A stretch of DNA of 64,000 bases from Spirosoma panaciterrae DSM 21099 (GTDB taxonomy: Bacteria > Bacteroidota > Bacteroidia > Cytophagales > Spirosomataceae): positions 124,001 through 188,000 of the forward strand of contig NZ_KB893184.1 in the NCBI RefSeq assembly GCF_000374025.1. Reading direction: 5' to 3'. The notes under the pieces are model-generated. The model searched no databases. It was not told the DNA's origin and worked only from the letters and a program-made list of their open reading frames with translations. Numbering within the stretch: the stretch's first letter is position 1; each line of letters begins with the position of its first letter. The position numbers were made by a program, and so were the translations under genes. Shown here piece by piece: positions 1 through 8,754 of this stretch.

Positions 1-125
1 TAACTGTACTAAAATAACCGTACTAACTGCCCTTATATATAAGGGGCAGTTAGTACAGTTAGTACGGTCAAAAGTACAGTGTCCTAAATAGCTTAGTTTA
101 GGACGATTAGTACAGTTAGTACAGT
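1..125. promoter_or_regulatory. Iteron-like repeat and palindrome cluster
   Basis: Six copies of TTAGTAC or its complement GTACTAA lie at about 6-12, 20-26, 50-56, 59-65, 107-113 and 116-122; two tandem pairs are spaced exactly 9 bp apart. A perfect 13-bp inverted repeat pairs 20-32 with 44-56, and a second hairpin pairs 81-88 with 97-104. Such arrays directly before a replication-type gene usually bind an initiator or repressor. An origin or operator role is inference. Confidence 0.6.
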
Positions 126-130
126 TGACT

Positions 131-1270
131 ATGACAACCTCAACGCTCCGCTATCAGCTCCTTCCGTATAAAGGTCCGAAGACTCGCATTGATTGCCCAT
201 CGTGCGGCAAAAAGCAACAATTAACACCCTACTACGATACACGTACAGATGAGTTGCTGCCAGCCGAATACGGTCATTGTAATCGGGTTGCTAACTGTGG
301 ATACCATCTTAGCCCATATCATAAGGGTCCATCTGGGTTGAGTTATGCGGATATGATCTATCAGCAGTGGAAAGATGATCAGTCGATGACGGTTGCCCAA
401 GAGGGCTATGTCAATCAAAAGTTTTTAGGGTGTTCTTTTACTCAATCGTCAAAGCCATTGGAGATGGTCAAACCTACCCCTATAGAGCCTGTTCACTGCA
501 TTCCTTATGAAGTTTTTGAAGCGTCGCTAGGGCATTATGAACGCAATCAACTTGCAAGATTGCTCCAGCAACATTTTGGTTTTGGAGTAGCTGCCGAGTT
601 GCTGGAGAGGTTTCAGATTGGTACCTCTGCTTACTGGCCAGGTAGCTGCGTATTCTGGCTCAAAGATGAGCAAAATCGAATCAGGGGAGGGCAGGTTGTA
701 TTGTTTGACCAAACAGGTCATACCGCAAAACGAACCATGGACGATGGTACATTAAAGAGGTGTACTGGTTGGGTTCACTTTGCCTTGGCCAGCCGGTATG
801 ATCAAAAACAGGAAGCCCGTCCCGACTGGTTGATACATTACATCGATAAAGCTGACAAGTTTTCAATACCCTTCGGGTTGCACCAACTTTCGACGATAAA
901 AACTGGTCAGGCAATAGCCATCGTCGAAAGCCCTAAAACGGCTATCGTCTGCACACCTTATTTCCCTCAATTTATCTGGATGGCTATCGGAGGGCTTACG
1001 TATCTCAAAGCGGAACGACTAATGCCTGTGAGGGGGCATAAACTGGTTCTGTTTCCAGATACTTCAAAAGCTGGCAAAGCGTTTGGCCTCTGGCACGATA
1101 AGGCCGTTAGGTTATGTGAACAGGGCTTTAGCGTCAGCGTTTCGGACTATCTGGAAAAGCGAGCCAGCGATGAGGAAAAAGCAAAAGGCTTCGATCTGGC
1201 GGATTACCTACTGGAGCAATGGGAAGGTTACCCTCCCGACTGGGATACTGCTCAGGTCCATTTTTCATAA
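131..1270 (+). CDS. DUF6371 family protein, zinc-finger plus Toprim-like (primase-like)
   Basis: 379 aa, taken from the ATG at 131; a TTG two codons upstream is also open. The N-terminus has a zinc-finger-like pattern, DCPSCGKK followed by HCNRVANCGYH (residues about 20-60), typical of DUF6371 proteins on Bacteroidota mobile elements. The C-terminal half contains a Toprim-like signature: an acidic VESPKTA strand near residue 260 and LFPDTSKAG near 305. The combination of CHC2-like zinc finger and Toprim recalls DnaG-type primases, so a role in replication of a plasmid or integrative element is likely but not proven. The repeat cluster just upstream supports this. An HTH protein follows 70 bp downstream on the same strand. 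Confidence 0.75.
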   Translation: MTTSTLRYQLLPYKGPKTRIDCPSCGKKQQLTPYYDTRTDELLPAEYGHCNRVANCGYHLSPYHKGPSGLSYADMIYQQWKDDQSMTVAQEGYVNQKFLGCSFTQSSKPLEMVKPTPIEPVHCIPYEVFEASLGHYERNQLARLLQQHFGFGVAAELLERFQIGTSAYWPGSCVFWLKDEQNRIRGGQVVLFDQTGHTAKRTMDDGTLKRCTGWVHFALASRYDQKQEARPDWLIHYIDKADKFSIPFGLHQLSTIKTGQAIAIVESPKTAIVCTPYFPQFIWMAIGGLTYLKAERLMPVRGHKLVLFPDTSKAGKAFGLWHDKAVRLCEQGFSVSVSDYLEKRASDEEKAKGFDLADYLLEQWEGYPPDWDTAQVHFS

Positions 1271-1308
1271 CTTCTTATATGTATCGATGCCGAACCCGGT
1301 TACAAATT

Positions 1309-2444
1309 TAAGGGGAGGTTATAGTTATTGTCTTCAAGCGCATGGAACTGATCTGTATTCAATCGTCGATTATGGTCCTAAAGCGAACGCCGGCCGAGAA
1401 GATGCTGCTGGCTCGAATCTGTGAACGGGCTAGCAAAGCCAATGATATCTGTGCAGACAGCAATAAGGAATTAGGGGAGGCTATTGGTATGCACCAACAA
1501 ACCGTATCTGATTTGATTAGTCGATTGCATGAGGCTAATCTACTTCAGGTATCAGTCGATGCTCGACAAGCCAACAAACGGCAAATCATGCCTTCAAAGG
1601 AGCTTTTGGCGGACTATAAGTCAATCGCTTATAGTACTGATTCGGGCTATAAGTCATTTACTGATACTGCTCAGCCAGACTATAAGTCAATCGCTTATAC
1701 CCCAATCCGACTGTGCCCAATCACCGGAATTGATATCTCTCATCAAAAACCTGATTGCCGAGTGGCTACCCAAGCGACTATAGCTAACTTATTTAGCCAG
1801 AATAGAACTCGCTTCAACGAGTTAGAAAAGAAGTTCCTGAACCACAATCAGATGAAAGAGCCAATGCGGGTACGCTGTAACCTAATGGCCAAGGCTATAA
1901 GCAATCGGGCCCAAAAGCAGGTGCGTATCTGTCCGATTTCGGGTATTGATATTTCCAGTCAGGGGAGCAACTATTCGTTCGTAACGACAGGAACATTAAA
2001 AAAACTCTTTCAATCGAATCGACATCAATTTGATGAAGCTGCCACTCGGTTAGGATTACACTTAAAGCCGAATGAGACGATGGTCAATCAGTGCTTGGAC
2101 GTTGTCACGCGGGTTAAGCTACTGACCAGTATCTACCATCCTGGAGACCCAGCTGCGATAAGCCGAAAGATCAACGAGCTTAACGCAAGTTATGTGCCCT
2201 ATCAGGCCAGGTATTGTCTTGTTACGGGTATTGATATTTCCCATCAACAGACCTTATACAGTGTAGCTATAATCCAGACACTTCAAACGCTCTTTGATCA
2301 CAATCGTAGCGAGTTTGATAAAGTGGCCAGCCGGTTCCTACGGGCTGATCAGTTGAGAGAATCTAGGGATGTCCAATGCCTTATGCTCAGCTCCTATATT
2401 CGAGAGAATTTAGGACAAATAGAGCAACAGTAAGGGGAGGTTAT
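1309..2444. repeat. 14-bp direct repeat flanking the HTH gene
   Basis: TAAGGGGAGGTTAT is present at 1309-1322 and again at 2431-2444, bracketing the HTH gene. It could be a regulatory site, since the purine-rich stretch could act as a ribosome site for a following gene, or a recombination scar. Only the identity is seen directly. Confidence 0.5.
1342..2433 (+). CDS. HTH protein with three internal GIDIS repeats
   Basis: 363 aa; an alternative ATG lies 10 codons in. Residues about 12-75 form a helix-turn-helix of the replication-initiator/MarR-like kind (KELGEAIGMHQQTVSDLISRL). A short spacer contains DYKSIAY twice. The rest is three copies of a domain of about 40-75 residues, each opening with a Cys and the motif GIDIS (CPITGIDISHQ, CPISGIDISSQ, CLVTGIDISHQ), continuing with an LFxxNRxxF helix. 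I recognise this unit from Bacteroidota mobile-element proteins but know no function for it. It may cooperate with the preceding Toprim protein in replication or its control. The same 14-bp sequence TAAGGGGAGGTTAT sits just before the gene (1309-1322) and at its stop (2431-2444). Confidence 0.65.
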   Translation: MELICIQSSIMVLKRTPAEKMLLARICERASKANDICADSNKELGEAIGMHQQTVSDLISRLHEANLLQVSVDARQANKRQIMPSKELLADYKSIAYSTDSGYKSFTDTAQPDYKSIAYTPIRLCPITGIDISHQKPDCRVATQATIANLFSQNRTRFNELEKKFLNHNQMKEPMRVRCNLMAKAISNRAQKQVRICPISGIDISSQGSNYSFVTTGTLKKLFQSNRHQFDEAATRLGLHLKPNETMVNQCLDVVTRVKLLTSIYHPGDPAAISRKINELNASYVPYQARYCLVTGIDISHQQTLYSVAIIQTLQTLFDHNRSEFDKVASRFLRADQLRESRDVQCLMLSSYIRENLGQIEQQ

Positions 2445-2646
2445 TGCAGCCCAAAAAAATGGCTTTTATTCCGTTTTTATTCCGTTTTTACGGAATGAAG
2501 TATCTCTATAGAAAAGACCATAATTCGGTCTGAGGAAAAGGAGCGATTTATGCGAATTTACTTTGCACCACTCATCCGTTGGTAAACCAAGCGGTTGCCT
2601 CCACTTGTAGTCCTATACTTTAAGGTGGTACTCGCTTAAGCTGGCT

Positions 2647-3267
2647 TTAAAATTTGACTAGTATCCCTAAAAGCAGATTAATCACCCACCGGTTTGTGAC
2701 ATAGTAAGGAATGGAGCCAAAACGTAGATCTGGACCAACAGTTTGGTAACGAATGCCTCCCCCTGTGAACAACTCGTACCGACTACGGCCTCGGTAGACC
2801 CACGGGCGATCCATCCCTACCTTCACATTAACTGAACTGACGGTTCGGTAATCGGTTTCTCCATTGTATTGGCCTAACGGATCCGTTGCCGTAGAGGAAC
2901 CCCTTTTCCGATAGACCCCTCGCTTATACAGTAAGTTGGGTCCCACAAAGAAGTGGGTGCCATAAGTATAACTATACCAGTAAAAACGATAATCTGCTTT
3001 AAGCGCTACAGCCGGATAGCTGCTTGGGTCCAGACCCGGATTTCGAAAGCCCCAAAAATAGCTCGCATCCAGGACGAGGGATTGCTCTTGTTTAACGCCA
3101 AATTCAATCCCTACCCGGGCTTCATGCAGGAGTAATTCCAGGGGGTAAATCCGTAAGTAAGCTGGCGCGTGCGAATGGGATGAGGAGGGCACTGGCGCTG
3201 CCGACTGGCCACTCGCCAGTCTCAGGTGAAGCAGAAAGAGTAAACCCCAATAAACTTTGTTCTGCAT
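2647..3267 (-). CDS. Outer-membrane beta-barrel-like protein, hypothetical
   Basis: 206 aa with a Sec signal peptide (hydrophobic LLFLLHLRLASGQ, cleavage near residue 21). The mature part alternates polar and aromatic residues in strand-length segments and ends in a hydrophobic strand terminating in Phe (LLLGILVKF), as in outer-membrane barrels. The segment EARVGIEFGVKQEQSLVLDASYF resembles the first strands of small Bacteroidota OMP_b-brl or DUF3575-like barrels. Substrate unknown. It is the last gene of a minus-strand run with the hydrolase and second barrel upstream, though a 145-bp gap separates it. Confidence 0.55.
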   Translation of the reverse strand: MQNKVYWGLLFLLHLRLASGQSAAPVPSSSHSHAPAYLRIYPLELLLHEARVGIEFGVKQEQSLVLDASYFWGFRNPGLDPSSYPAVALKADYRFYWYSYTYGTHFFVGPNLLYKRGVYRKRGSSTATDPLGQYNGETDYRTVSSVNVKVGMDRPWVYRGRSRYELFTGGGIRYQTVGPDLRFGSIPYYVTNRWVINLLLGILVKF

Positions 3268-3411
3268 GATTAGTAGGTAGAGGGACCGTTTTGGGTGAAC
3301 CGATCTAGTAACGACAGGAAGCAGCAGGGATCGTTATCGCCTAAATCCAAACATAACGTGAGTAAAAAGGACGTAAAAATTGAGATACGAATTGGCCGAC
3401 TTTAGGCTGCT

Positions 3412-4344
3412 TCAGTGGGTGACCCGTTGTCTAATGTCGGAAAATGTGCTGGTCTGGTTGAGTTGGTCCTGAGCTGTAATTGACTCTCGATGTTTCAGCC
3501 TAGTGTAAACGTGTAAATCCGAATTGATCAACTCAACACTCACCGGCTTGCCGTCGGCCGTTTGGGTACCCTGGTAAATCAGCACCGCACTCACTGGATC
3601 GGCGGCTGGATCTTTTTTCGATTTGTAAACTTTCAAATCACAGCCTATTGGTAGGGTAATCCCTTTCTCTAAGTCTTTTCGAACAGTGGTTAACAGGTTT
3701 TGCAATTGCTGCAGGGTTTCCTGTGGTCGGAAGTGATAATACACTTTATCCTCCTCTATTGACTGTTTCGTTTCAATATAGCCCAGCATGGGCCCGAATA
3801 ACCCGATCAGGGATAAGGATTTGTCTGAGGGAATAACAATGGGATCAACCAGCAATACATGTCTTGGTTTTATATGGTTAACAAAATAACCGGATGCTAT
3901 CAATTCCAATACTAGGGCGCCACTGGTTGATGATGTAAGGAGGCTAATATTTTGATAACCGGCTTTTTCCAGCTGACTATATTCAGTCATAATGGCTTCC
4001 TGCCAGTCATGCCAGCTGGAAGCTTTGAAGTCATTGTAACTCCGGCCATGTCCACCCAGCAGCACCTGCGATAACAGAAAATCGGTGCGGCCTGCCGACC
4101 AGCTTCGAAACTCATCCCACTCAAAGGTAGTCGCTGAGTAGCCATGGCAGGCGATAATAACAGGTTTCTTTGCCTGTTCGGGCGTCGGAGTTGGTAAGGC
4201 TTTTGAGACTAGGTAGTTTGCCGGATTATAGAGCGATGGATCAAACAGCGTACCACTGTCCAGCATCTCCTTGGTAATACTAGGTTCAGGCGCACAAGCC
4301 CAAACACTTAGAAACAAAGCCGATAGACGAAGGAACAATTTCAT
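3412..4344 (-). CDS. Alpha/beta-hydrolase-like lipoprotein
   Basis: 310 aa. The N-terminus is a lipoprotein signal (FLSVWAC, lipidated Cys near residue 17). An alpha/beta-hydrolase fold is indicated by the oxyanion-type segment ACHGYSATTFEWDEF (about 65-80), GGHGRSY, and a nucleophile-elbow-like TSSTSGAL (about 138-145). The expected GxSxG is degenerate (S-T-S-G), so catalysis is uncertain. LLVDPI and a late His (SDLHVY) could supply acid and base. It starts 2 bp after the stop of the upstream barrel gene, so the two are co-transcribed. It probably acts on an ester at the envelope surface or in the periplasm. Confidence 0.6.
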   Translation of the reverse strand: MKLFLRLSALFLSVWACAPEPSITKEMLDSGTLFDPSLYNPANYLVSKALPTPTPEQAKKPVIIACHGYSATTFEWDEFRSWSAGRTDFLLSQVLLGGHGRSYNDFKASSWHDWQEAIMTEYSQLEKAGYQNISLLTSSTSGALVLELIASGYFVNHIKPRHVLLVDPIVIPSDKSLSLIGLFGPMLGYIETKQSIEEDKVYYHFRPQETLQQLQNLLTTVRKDLEKGITLPIGCDLKVYKSKKDPAADPVSAVLIYQGTQTADGKPVSVELINSDLHVYTRLKHRESITAQDQLNQTSTFSDIRQRVTH

Positions 4345-4346
4345 AG

Positions 4347-4907
4347 TTATTTCTTCAGGCGTTTTAGTACATTCCAGGTGATACTAGTCTGGAGGAAAAC
4401 AGGATAGAGTGTACCCGGACCACTTCGTCCGTTTCCGTTAATCAGGTGATACCCGATAGACGTATGAATTTTTAGGGGAATAGTTGGGCAATAGCACAAG
4501 CCCACCTCAGGTGCCAGCAGAAGAGACGTTTTGGGAAGTTCTTCGAAAATAGGGCTTCCGTAGTGGGCCGCAAAATAACCGATATTGGCCTTCAGAACGG
4601 GATGAATCAGCCACTTGGGCCGATAATAGTAAGAAGCCGAAAACAGGTAGCTATCTTGCTTGATGGCGTTTGAGTGAAAAGCTGATCCCAGTCGCGAACT
4701 GACGTAAGCCAGACCCAGATATAGCCGATTAGAAGCCAGTTTAGGGTGAGCGTACTGCACCATTAGACCATTTTCGGCGTATAAGCTGATGGATTTTTGC
4801 AGCCTGACCCCAATATCTAGGGTAGGACTGTCTGGCTGCTGCTGGCCATATACGGACGAACTAAGCAATACAGCCAATACATAGGTACATCCAGTAAAAA
4901 TCTTCAT
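4347..4907 (-). CDS. Exported beta-barrel-like protein, hypothetical
   Basis: 186 aa from the ATG at 4907. A longer frame to 5045 exists, but only the inner start gives a signal peptide (MKIFTGCTYVLAVLLSSSVYGQ). The mature protein has repeated amphipathic strands ending with TSITWNVLKRLKK, with motifs such as GLMVQYAHP and LAPEVGLCY resembling Bacteroidota outer-membrane barrels that follow small-lipoprotein or hydrolase genes. Function unknown. It is translationally adjacent to the hydrolase lipoprotein. Confidence 0.55.
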   Translation of the reverse strand: MKIFTGCTYVLAVLLSSSVYGQQQPDSPTLDIGVRLQKSISLYAENGLMVQYAHPKLASNRLYLGLAYVSSRLGSAFHSNAIKQDSYLFSASYYYRPKWLIHPVLKANIGYFAAHYGSPIFEELPKTSLLLAPEVGLCYCPTIPLKIHTSIGYHLINGNGRSGPGTLYPVFLQTSITWNVLKRLKK

Positions 4908-5523
4908 GATTGATAGAGTGAGGAGTAAAATCGAGCCTGTGCATCCGTACTTAAATGAGCTGCCCCTTAGGCCTTCTTCAGCAAATGGCTTACCCAATAA
5001 GCGAGTGAGTAGAAACTCCTCATAGGTAGTATGTGCATGAGCCAATTAAGTCATGTGGGCTGATTGGTCCAGATTTGGAAGCAAGCTTTTGAACAAGAAA
5101 GGTTAGATATCTTTTTTATGCATCGCTAAGAAGAAACATAAAATGTAATAGCTACAGATGGGTAGACTCACGCTGGAATGGCCGTCTCATGTATATAGAC
5201 CATTGCTGACGGCCTCAACCCTCTTTTAATCCATGAACTAATTGGTATTGTACCGTAAGACTTGGGTCTATAGACGGTTAGTACACAATTATCAGCCAAC
5301 CTACCTACACTACATCTTCAAAGGGGTCGAAAAAACCGTTTCAGGATTTATTCTGTAGGGGACATACATTCGACAGTGTCATTAAAGATGCGGTCAGGAC
5401 AAAATATTGTTACCTGAAGCCTGGTAAAACGAGAGTAGTTGTCGGTAGCCTAAAACGAGCATAAACTTTTGTTAAGCAATTATTTACCTCAATGCCCCCA
5501 AGGATCTGCTTTATCGATTCAGC
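4908..5523. other. Intergenic stretch without recognisable genes
   Basis: AT-rich, with many stops in all frames. It contains one TTAGTAC heptamer like those at the window start (about 5278) and nothing else I can support. Confidence 0.4.
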
Positions 5524-5587
5524 GAGTCAATATGGGCAATGCAACGGCGGATTACCTACATTTATGCTGCATTGCCCATATTGACTC
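5524..5587. repeat. Perfect 20-bp inverted repeat
   Basis: Arms 5524-5543 and 5568-5587 are exact complements, separated by a 24-nt loop. It lies 10 bp beyond the stop codon of the Bor-like gene on the minus strand but has no U-tract on either side, so it is not a standard intrinsic terminator. It may be a 3'-end stem-loop or a recombinase/IS remnant. Confidence 0.75.
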
Positions 5588-5596
5588 ATCCAATGA

Positions 5597-5890
5597 TCAT
5601 TTGGTAACCACAGTTGTGGTGGGCGAATAAATACTAAACGTTATCCCACTTAACAAGTAATCTACAAAACTATGCTTCAGAGTTACCGTATAATCCACAC
5701 TTCCCCCGGCCATGGCTTTGGGATCGGATTGCTTCAGCGCTACTAAACCAGCGATTAAATAATGATTCTTTTGTTTGATTTGGACATTACCCTGGGCCCC
5801 CTTCCCCACTTGTACATTATACACGAAGCAAGAGGTCATCCCGTAGGATAAACTAAGAATTAAGGACAAGTTAACTACAACTTTTTTCAT
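5597..5890 (-). CDS. Bor-family-like small lipoprotein
   Basis: 97 aa. A lipoprotein signal ends at SYGMTSC (Cys about 21). The body matches the pattern of phage lambda Bor: a central HYLIAGL strand, then HSFVDYLLSGITFSIYSPTTTVV, which aligns well with the Bor C-terminus (TFVNGLLGFITLGIYTP). Bor is a surface lipoprotein involved in serum resistance in lambda lysogens; the role in Bacteroidota is unknown. It is a single gene followed by the 20-bp inverted repeat. The similarity is from memory of the family, not an alignment. Confidence 0.6.
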   Translation of the reverse strand: MKKVVVNLSLILSLSYGMTSCFVYNVQVGKGAQGNVQIKQKNHYLIAGLVALKQSDPKAMAGGSVDYTVTLKHSFVDYLLSGITFSIYSPTTTVVTK

Positions 5891-7333
5891 TTTTAACCGT
5901 AAACAACTAATTCCCTACTCGTTTGGCCTTTCGGTTTCGCCCCGTTTGATAAAGTGGTTTCTGGACTCCACTTAACTCTATATACGTTCTAGGTTGAAAT
6001 GCTCTTCATTGTCGTTGTTTACTCCTAGAATCTTAGCCAAGCCTCTAGCTGGGCAAGGAAGTTACACACCGTTAGTACCCCCTTAGATGAATCTAAGGTT
6101 CAAAAACAAATAAGGTTAATGTGACAGCCAACTAGAGGCAATCAGCCTTAGGCTAGCCCATAGCCCACTCAGACAAGTTGTTAGTGGGCTTATTCATCTT
6201 AGTACCGTATAGCCTTTTTAAGCCAGTAGCGAGCCCTGTGCGATGAGTCGTAAGCTTGGGGGCTTGCCTTCTAGAGAAACCTATTTAGTAGCCTATTAGG
6301 CTAGCTAGAGACCCAAACTACCTAAGAGTCAATCAGTGAAAATTTGAATAAATCCATTGTCTTGACAAAATGTAACCTAATGGTCAAAAATAGTAAATTA
6401 CATGAACGAAATATTGTAAAAATACGCTGTAAATATACTTATTAAATTGTAATTTTAGTATGACTATATATAATCTTTATTTATTTTAATGTTTAGTTAC
6501 CCGCTTTATTTAGTAGACTTTTTTTAGGCATGATTTATCATTTGCATTGTGTTCTGTCTTATCTAACACCCGATGGCACAGTTTTTAGATGTAAGGAAAT
6601 CATCGTACTATTTTTCCCAATAGAGAACGATTTTAACGCCTTGGTTTGATCAAAAAGGAGCGATTGCTGAGAAGATAATTTTAATATATGACCAACTTAA
6701 ACATTGGCATAGGATGCACACCACAATCGGCCAATTGGTGTTAACCTGTCTAAATACTACCTGTGGAAAAGATACAGTTCAGACCTTGAAATAGCTTGAG
6801 ATTATATCCTTTACGTGTTGAGCCAAACGTTTAATGGAGACGTATAGGAGCAATCGTTAATCTAGACTGAGTTGAAATAATCTAATTTTCGCTCCGATTC
6901 CCTACTTCCCCAATTATGTAGAGCTTATTCCTCAAAACGGATAAGATTGTCAAAAAGACTTTAAAAGATGGGGGCAGGTTACGAAATAAAAAACTGGCCT
7001 GGATGATCAAAAAACGGTCAATAAGTGAATTGTTTCATGTTTTATGAGCAGAAGCGACTAAAAGAATTACGTGGCTTAAGCACATTGGCAAGTCTTTTGT
7101 CGACCTACTACTTACCCAGACAGCCTCCCTGATTAAAATTCTTTGATTACCTAATTCCTATGCGACAGGCATGCTTTGCTGATACATTGGCCAAAAAGAA
7201 ACCGCTTCCGGTAATAGCCTTCAGCCTATTATCGGAATTTCTATATATAAGCCAATCAATTCAGCAACCAGCCCAGTTATCGGTTGCTAAGTCGTTGAAT
7301 AGTCTTATTATTTTACATAACTCTATCAAGTGT
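5891..7333. other. Long AT-rich gap, possible structured RNA or decayed DNA
   Basis: About 1.4 kb with no credible gene. Visible structure is confined to 6040-6140: an 8-bp perfect hairpin at 6081-6098 (CCTTAGAT/ATCTAAGG) nested inside a longer inverted repeat, about 6040-6052 with 6126-6138 (GCCTCTAGCTGG against GCCAACTAGAGGC). The nested stems could be a small RNA or an insertion scar. Elsewhere I see nothing. Confidence 0.35.
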
Positions 7334-7675
7334 ATGCTTGTGTCCGTAAGCTGGACTCGCCTACTAACAGTCTTCTGGATAGGCCTATTTTTCTCGTGTG
7401 CCGTCCTGGAAGCTGATCTAGGTGATAGAGGTGATGATTTTGGGGATGTGTATGATACCTATGTACATAGCCAACCGATTCAATCCCCAAGCCCAACAGC
7501 TATTGACTACCGGCAAATCCTACCTGTCTACCCAGCTAGTACGTCTTCTCAACTGAAAATAGTTTGGCTTATTGACGGACTTTTGGTTCGCTCGTTGCCA
7601 TTTCTGGCTTTTTTCATCCATCGTCACCTGAAACGTCGACAGTTTCAGGTGCTCCATGCGGTCTGGCGACTATAG
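7334..7675 (+). CDS. Hypothetical membrane or lipoprotein, uncertain
   Basis: 113 aa from the ATG at 7334; the frame is open from 7160, but the added N-terminus looks non-coding. It has a hydrophobic leader ending FFSCAVL (possible lipobox), an acidic segment (DLGDRGDDFGDVYD), and one transmembrane helix near the C-terminus (LLVRSLPFLAFFI) followed by a basic tail. No family recognised. It precedes the LytTR gene on the same strand. Confidence 0.35.
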   Translation: MLVSVSWTRLLTVFWIGLFFSCAVLEADLGDRGDDFGDVYDTYVHSQPIQSPSPTAIDYRQILPVYPASTSSQLKIVWLIDGLLVRSLPFLAFFIHRHLKRRQFQVLHAVWRL

Positions 7676-7919
7676 GCCGCTCCCTTTCTTCTTGATGTAT
7701 GCTAGTTCCAGCTCTCAAAGGCTGGTCGATGAGTCCCTGTTTATAGGCTGTTCATTGAATCGGTATGGCTCAGCATAGGGCTCACTTGATCTTATCAGTC
7801 CAATTCATCTTTATAAACCGGGTTATAAAAGTTTAGCCTGAGCCATCGATTTAGTTCGCTACGTGAATCGGCTAGGCTACGTCTGTTACTTCCTCATCTT
7901 TTTTATTAATCTCATTCTT

Positions 7920-8282
7920 ATGATTCCTGCTAGTAGCACTACCACCAGTTCCATTAAAGTACCCGGACTTGAACTACCCGTCTTGTTAAACTCGATTATT
8001 CGCTTACAGGGGGATAGTAACTACACCTGGCTTCATCTCACCGCTGGGGTCAAACCAATGTTGATCGCCAAAAACCTCAAATGGTTTGAAGATATGATAC
8101 CCGAGTTTGTCCGGGTACACAAGTCAGAACTGATTAATCCCCATTTTGTCCAGAAATACAATGCCTACAATTCAACTACATTGGAAGTAAGCCTGCCCAA
8201 TAAACATATTGTCAAAGTCTCCCGCCGTCGCATTGATGCAGTACTAATTAAGTTAAAGCACCATCGAACCAGCTTGTGCTAA
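7920..8282 (+). CDS. LytTR-type DNA-binding protein without receiver domain
   Basis: 120 aa from the ATG at 7920; a GTG at 7863 would add a hydrophobic stretch. The whole protein is a LytTR domain: IIRLQGDSNYTWLHL, the LKWFEDMIPEFVRVHKSELINPHFV core with the conserved RVHKSxLIN segment, and KVSRRRIDAVLIKL at the end. LytTR domains bind direct repeats in promoters. Here the usual response-regulator receiver domain is absent, so it is an orphan binder that may control its neighbours (membrane protein, Wzi-like gene). If the GTG start is used it would be membrane-anchored. Confidence 0.75.
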   Translation: MIPASSTTTSSIKVPGLELPVLLNSIIRLQGDSNYTWLHLTAGVKPMLIAKNLKWFEDMIPEFVRVHKSELINPHFVQKYNAYNSTTLEVSLPNKHIVKVSRRRIDAVLIKLKHHRTSLC

Positions 8283-8312
8283 TTTACGAGTACACCAATA
8301 AACCATTCGACT

Positions 8313-8663
8313 ATGAGACAATCCTTATTTTTGATGAGTATTATCCTGGCTATTCTGTTAGGCTTTTTTGGCTACTGTTGGCTACTGTTGGACTTATTCC
8401 AGGATGTAAAATTGGGCCGCTATGAATCCAACCCTTTCGATACCCTTGTAGAATCGGTGGTGATTGTGGCTTATTGCTACGTCGCTTTTCGGTTCATTCA
8501 ATCCCAATCTAGACGTACTCAAGCGCCCTATCAACCCAGTATTCCGTCGTCGTCACCTAAAGCTTCCGGCCTGTTTAGTAAGTTGCTTCTGACTTCCACC
8601 CGTGCCAGAATAGGAAGCCAGGCAGGCTCGACACTTCGAACTCGTCCACACCAATTTGACTAG
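8313..8663 (+). CDS. Small two-TM membrane protein, hypothetical
   Basis: 116 aa with a first hydrophobic helix (LFLMSIILAILLGFFGYCWLL), a loop with ESNPFDTLVES, a second helix (VVIVAYCYVAFRFI) and a basic, Ser/Pro-rich cytoplasmic tail. It begins 30 bp after the LytTR gene, so the two probably share a transcript and may form a membrane sensor/regulator pair. No family recognised. A strong terminator lies 45 bp downstream. Confidence 0.5.
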   Translation: MRQSLFLMSIILAILLGFFGYCWLLLDLFQDVKLGRYESNPFDTLVESVVIVAYCYVAFRFIQSQSRRTQAPYQPSIPSSSPKASGLFSKLLLTSTRARIGSQAGSTLRTRPHQFD

Positions 8664-8707
8664 CTAGCTTAGCTACGATTGATTTTCATTTCACCATTCA
8701 CTCGCTC

Positions 8708-8741
8708 GTTGGCGCTGAAGCTATATTCAGCGCCAACTTTC
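8708..8741 (+). terminator. Intrinsic terminator
   Basis: A 12-bp perfect stem (8708-8719 with 8726-8737), 6-nt loop and a short U-tract end the LytTR/membrane-protein transcript. Confidence 0.8.
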
Positions 8742-8754
8742 TCTGTGTTCGCCT

